NCBI GenBank assembly: GCA_035406685.1 | Contig: DAONLM010000124.1 | Location: 1 to 8,684, forward strand | DNA from: DAONLM01 sp035406685 | Lineage (GTDB): Bacteria > Spirochaetota > GWE2-31-10 > MWDO01 | Reading direction: 5' to 3' | DNA length: 8,684 nt | Shown here: positions 6,014-8,684 of the stretch, in pieces | Layout of the letters: each line of letters opens with the position of its first letter | How positions within the stretch are numbered: position 1 is the stretch's first letter | Program-made: the position numbers and the translations under genes | The notes under the pieces: model-generated | Database searches by the model: none | What the model was told of the DNA's origin: nothing | What the model saw: only the letters and a program-made list of their open reading frames with translations

Positions 6014-6571
6014 TTATTGTTTTTTTAAATATTCTTTAGCAAACATAACTGACATTAAAGATAAAGAATTATCCATAAAATCACTATTTAAAATACAATC
6101 GAATATCTCCTCCATTGGTTTTATCACTATTTCGATCTCTTCTGTTAAGTCAAGATTTACTTCTTTGGTTTTTTTACAATCTTTTGCAAGAAAAAAATAA
6201 CAAAAATTATTTTGAATTGCTGGATTTACTCTTATTTTTTTTAATAAAATAATTTCATTAGAAGTATAACCGGTTTCCTCTTCAAGTTCTCTTTTTGCAG
6301 CCTTTTCTGGATCTTCATTTTGTTCAATAGCACCAGCTGGGACCTCATTTGTTATTATATTTGCACCGAGTCTATGTTGACGAACAAGAATGACATTTTT
6401 CTCTTTGGTATAAGCAAATATATTTACCCAATTATGGAGTTTCAAAGATAAAAAATTATTATTAATATTTTTCGATGGTAGAAAACACTGCATTTCGTTT
6501 ATTTTAAATATCTTACAACTAAAGACTTCTTTTTCTGAAAGAATTTTCCATATTTTATCCTCTGACTGCAT
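6014..6571 (-). CDS. Nudix hydrolase, ADP-ribose/nucleotide-sugar pyrophosphatase type
   Basis: A 185-residue cytosolic hydrolase predicted to cleave a nucleoside diphosphate linked to another group, giving NMP plus a phosphorylated product. The Nudix box is complete: G80, E86, R94-E95, E98-E99 and G101 fit G-x5-E-x7-R-E-U-x-E-E-x-G-U, with Glu95, Glu98 and Glu99 available for Mg2+ binding. The preceding strand VILVRQHRLGANIITNEVPAGAIE (60-83) resembles the ADP-ribose pyrophosphatase subgroup, where R-Q-x-R and E-x-P-A-G are typical. The N-terminal 50 residues form the extra strand region usual in that group. It is the second gene of an operon, starting 8 nt after the GH36 stop codon. Its Shine-Dalgarno AGGAG overlaps that stop (TAGGAG), which suggests coupled translation. 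ADP-ribose, ADP-glucose or another sugar nucleotide could be the substrate; the pairing with a galactosidase hints at sugar nucleotides but does not prove it. Confidence 0.88.
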   Translation of the reverse strand: MQSEDKIWKILSEKEVFSCKIFKINEMQCFLPSKNINNNFLSLKLHNWVNIFAYTKEKNVILVRQHRLGANIITNEVPAGAIEQNEDPEKAAKRELEEETGYTSNEIILLKKIRVNPAIQNNFCYFFLAKDCKKTKEVNLDLTEEIEIVIKPMEEIFDCILNSDFMDNSLSLMSVMFAKEYLKKQ

Positions 6572-6576
6572 TTATA

Positions 6577-6581
6577 CTCCT
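6577..6581 (-). promoter_or_regulatory. Shine-Dalgarno site of the Nudix gene overlapping the GH36 stop codon
   Basis: AGGAG on the minus strand lies 5 nt before the Nudix ATG. Its first two bases (A and G) are the last two bases of the upstream TAG stop codon (6580-6582). Ribosomes ending on GH36 would sit directly on this site. Confidence 0.65.
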
Positions 6582-8541
6582 AAACTAATATTTTAAAAAG
6601 TCTGGAACCATGGGGTGGCATTTTTAATTCAATTATTCCATCCAGATCCAGATCTATCTCTTCATTGGTCCATACATCAACAAGAGTTCTTATTTTATAT
6701 TTAAGAATATCATAATTAAAAAGATTAATTTTCTTTTTAACAGTGATTGATCTAAAATTAAATATTCCTAAAAATCCTGCTGTATTATAATAGATTTCTG
6801 GGATTTCCCTTTCCATAACATCGACTGGTATTGCATCCCCTTTAAAACACAAATCAGCATACATATTAATTTTTTTCATCTCTTCAAATATCTCATCTGA
6901 TAATTCTGAAAAGTTGTCACTATAAAAAAGTGTGCCTCCTGCAGTAATTATTGCATTGATCTGAGTTTTTCTTTCATTTTCTGTTAATTTTGTCTTTTTA
7001 TTTCTTATCATTAGACAATCCGGATCATTTATCCATAAATTTTTATTCATAAAACTTCTTACCATAAAATTTCTTATAGAATTTCTACAACCAATCATTG
7101 CACCAGTTTGTAAAAATGTGCCCATTATTTTTTTCCAGAAAGGAGCAGTATCAGGACCTACTCTCATAATATTAACATTACCTATACCAGCAGAAAGAGG
7201 CATTCCACAACCAATTAATATTGTATTGTTTCCAGCTTCCTCTTTAATAACTCTCATACCATATTTTAAAACTTCTGTTCTTGACATTCTGTAATTATTA
7301 TGATTCCCCCCTCTCATACATCCGGCGAAAAGAAAATCCAGTTTAAGGCATTTAAATCCCCATTGATGAACAATTGTTTTTATTACTTTTCTTATATACT
7401 CCTCACATCTTGGATTTGTTACATCAAGAGCATAATAAAATTTACTCTTCCATAAAGGATTATATCCAGCAACAATTGGTTTACCGGTCTCTGTTCGTAA
7501 AAAATAGTCGGGAAATTCTTTGTATAAAGTAGAATCCTTTTCTGCGATAAAGGGAGCCAACCATATTGCAGGAATGAATCCCTCTTCTTTAATTTTATTT
7601 GAAATTTCTTCCATTTTGTTCTGAAATTGTGGTTCTAAATCAAACCAGTCTCCTACATGTTTTTGATATCCATCGTCTATTTGAATAAGATTAATATCGA
7701 GATTCTTTTTTTTGATTATTTTAATATTGTCATAAATTATTTGGGGATTAATTTTATTATAATAATAATACCAGGTAGACCATCCTTTTATGTTTGTCTT
7801 TAGAATATTTATATTCATCTGATTCTTTATAAATTTGAAATATTTTGATTGGATGTCATTTATCTCCCCTTTTGCCATTATTATAGAATCAAGAGTTATT
7901 GATTCAGAAGCTTTAAGCATTTTTCTGCCAAAATCAAATACAAGTTCAAAATAGTTTTTCTTTGATTCTTTTCTATAAATAATAAGACGAATATAGAAAA
8001 ATTGATTAAAAGGAGGTCCCTGACCAACTAAAAAAGCCTCATTTTTTCTTAAATCAGTAATTACAGAATACATTTCACTGGAGAGATTCCCTGCAGTATT
8101 TGATGGTAAATTAGCAAGATTGCTTGATGTAAGCGATACCAATTGAAGCCAGGGTCTTAAAGGTTTTTCATATACTCTATAACTTCTTGAAGTTGACCAT
8201 GATTGATACCCATTTCTTAAAAAAGAGATATTCATAGAATCAAAATCTTTCAAAAAATTATCAAGTCCATTTTCTGTTGGGAAAACCAGTCTTGTTATTC
8301 TTATGGAAGAATCAGAGATATTTGTTATTTTTAAAGATAATAGAGAACCAAAACTTGGAGAATTGTCCCATTTTCCTTTTAATTCTATATATTCATTTTT
8401 GAATAGTAAATTGGATCTACTATTTGTCTCTATTTTTTTTAATGGAAAAATTTTTCTCTTAATACCAAATTTTAATTGAACAGATGGATTTATATCAAGA
8501 GAATCCCATATAATATCAAAATTTATTTTTTCCCCATTCAA
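6580..8541 (-). CDS. GH36 alpha-galactosidase, TTG start
   Basis: A 653-residue intracellular glycosidase that removes terminal alpha-1,6-linked galactose from melibiose- or raffinose-type sugars. An N-terminal beta-sandwich (about 1-240, with NGYQSWS at 110-116) precedes the (beta/alpha)8 catalytic barrel, which opens with GWSTWYYYY (253-261) and IQIDDGYQ (287-293). The nucleophile is Asp402 in KCLKLDFLFAG and the acid/base is Asp464 in MRVGPDTAPFW. Their 62-residue spacing fits the 60 residues I recall for the Thermotoga enzyme, and IGCGMPL (443-449) and INDPDCLM (504-511) match its conserved blocks. A C-terminal beta domain ends the protein. No signal peptide, so the substrate must be imported. 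The codon at 8541 is TTG with AGGA 7 nt upstream; no in-frame ATG occurs before residue 103, and the one upstream ATG is out of frame. It is the first gene of the operon with the Nudix gene. Some GH36 members act on other alpha-galactosides or transglycosylate, so exact specificity is open. Confidence 0.92.
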   Translation of the reverse strand: MNGEKINFDIIWDSLDINPSVQLKFGIKRKIFPLKKIETNSRSNLLFKNEYIELKGKWDNSPSFGSLLSLKITNISDSSIRITRLVFPTENGLDNFLKDFDSMNISFLRNGYQSWSTSRSYRVYEKPLRPWLQLVSLTSSNLANLPSNTAGNLSSEMYSVITDLRKNEAFLVGQGPPFNQFFYIRLIIYRKESKKNYFELVFDFGRKMLKASESITLDSIIMAKGEINDIQSKYFKFIKNQMNINILKTNIKGWSTWYYYYNKINPQIIYDNIKIIKKKNLDINLIQIDDGYQKHVGDWFDLEPQFQNKMEEISNKIKEEGFIPAIWLAPFIAEKDSTLYKEFPDYFLRTETGKPIVAGYNPLWKSKFYYALDVTNPRCEEYIRKVIKTIVHQWGFKCLKLDFLFAGCMRGGNHNNYRMSRTEVLKYGMRVIKEEAGNNTILIGCGMPLSAGIGNVNIMRVGPDTAPFWKKIMGTFLQTGAMIGCRNSIRNFMVRSFMNKNLWINDPDCLMIRNKKTKLTENERKTQINAIITAGGTLFYSDNFSELSDEIFEEMKKINMYADLCFKGDAIPVDVMEREIPEIYYNTAGFLGIFNFRSITVKKKINLFNYDILKYKIRTLVDVWTNEEIDLDLDGIIELKMPPHGSRLFKILV

Positions 8542-8548
8542 GAGTAAA

Positions 8549-8552
8549 TCCT
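8549..8552 (-). promoter_or_regulatory. Ribosome binding site that fixes the GH36 TTG start
   Basis: AGGA on the minus strand lies 7 nt before the TTG at 8541. This supports TTG rather than an internal Met as the start, because the N-terminal domain would otherwise lose about 100 residues. Confidence 0.5.
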
Positions 8553-8561
8553 GTGAATAAG

Positions 8562-8573
8562 ATTGTATACAAT
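8562..8573. promoter_or_regulatory. 12-bp perfect palindrome over the GH36 -10 region (candidate operator)
   Basis: ATTGTATACAAT is a perfect palindrome covering the predicted -10 box, about 20 bp upstream of the GH36 start. A dimeric repressor bound here would block transcription. In a sequence this AT-rich a 12-bp palindrome is expected several times per window by chance, so only its position makes it worth noting. Confidence 0.3.
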
Positions 8574-8593
8574 AAAAAATTTTATAATATCAA
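8565..8593 (-). promoter_or_regulatory. Candidate promoter of the GH36-Nudix operon
   Basis: On the minus strand TTGATA (8588-8593, five of six -35 consensus bases) and TATACA (8565-8570) are 17 nt apart, with TG directly before the -10. The predicted start is near 8558, leaving a short leader that holds AGGA. The rest of the upstream sequence to 8684 shows only AT-rich DNA. Confidence 0.42.
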
Positions 8594-8684
8594 AAAAATT
8601 ACTATTGGTAAATATATTTTAATATTTTTTTAGAAATTTCTCATATAATTATTAATTCCAAAAAAAATAAAAATAAATAGAAAT

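Noticed and set aside
1..8684. A new defence or mobile multi-gene system
   Set aside because: Each gene has an ordinary reading on its own, and only GH36-Nudix forms an operon. There is no cluster of nuclease, helicase, toxin-antitoxin or reverse transcriptase genes and no repeat array.

Overview
The window is strongly AT-rich (roughly 25-30% GC by eye). It looks like the chromosome of a diderm bacterium. It carries a secreted lipoprotein with a relaxed lipobox, a beta-rich protein that looks like an outer-membrane barrel, and a RAYT-like transposase of a type I associate with spirochaetes. A spirochaete, or an AT-rich candidate lineage near it, is my best guess; no gene here is a firm taxonomic marker.

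Layout from left to right. (1) 1-419, + strand: the 3' part of a Y1/HUH (REP-associated type) transposase whose start lies outside the window and whose catalytic tyrosine position reads Arg. (2) 534-2306, +: an exported lipoprotein with a lamin-tail domain followed by a zinc metzincin protease. (3) 2464-2835, +: a single-domain STAS protein behind a good sigma70-type promoter that would make a nearly leaderless mRNA. (4) 2857-3708, -: a predicted outer-membrane beta-barrel protein, convergent with (3). (5) 3865-5064, +: a GT-B glycosyltransferase, divergent from (4); each of the two has a recognisable promoter in the 156-bp gap. (6) 5065-5955: a decayed IS630/Tc1-mariner-type element with imperfect 27-bp terminal inverted repeats. 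Its minus-strand transposase has two compensating frameshifts, in-frame stops, an internal deletion and a Glu-to-Lys change in the DDE motif. It inserted directly after the stop codon of (5). (7) 8541-6014, -: a two-gene operon of a GH36 alpha-galactosidase (TTG start) and a Nudix hydrolase, 8 nt apart, behind a candidate promoter and a 12-bp palindrome.

How the genes may work together: the galactosidase and the Nudix enzyme are clearly co-transcribed and look like intracellular sugar and nucleotide-sugar housekeeping. The protease and the barrel protein are envelope proteins, and the glycosyltransferase may act on a lipid or envelope acceptor. The rest are single genes with no obvious shared pathway. 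I see no tRNA, rRNA, CRISPR array or phage module, and no convincing new multi-gene system. No gene-free stretch exceeds 300 bases; the longest are about 140-160 bases and hold promoters, a weak terminator-like hairpin or plain AT-rich sequence. The most unusual items are the catalytically impaired transposases, the lamin-tail/metzincin lipoprotein, the predicted leaderless promoters and the GH36-Nudix pairing.
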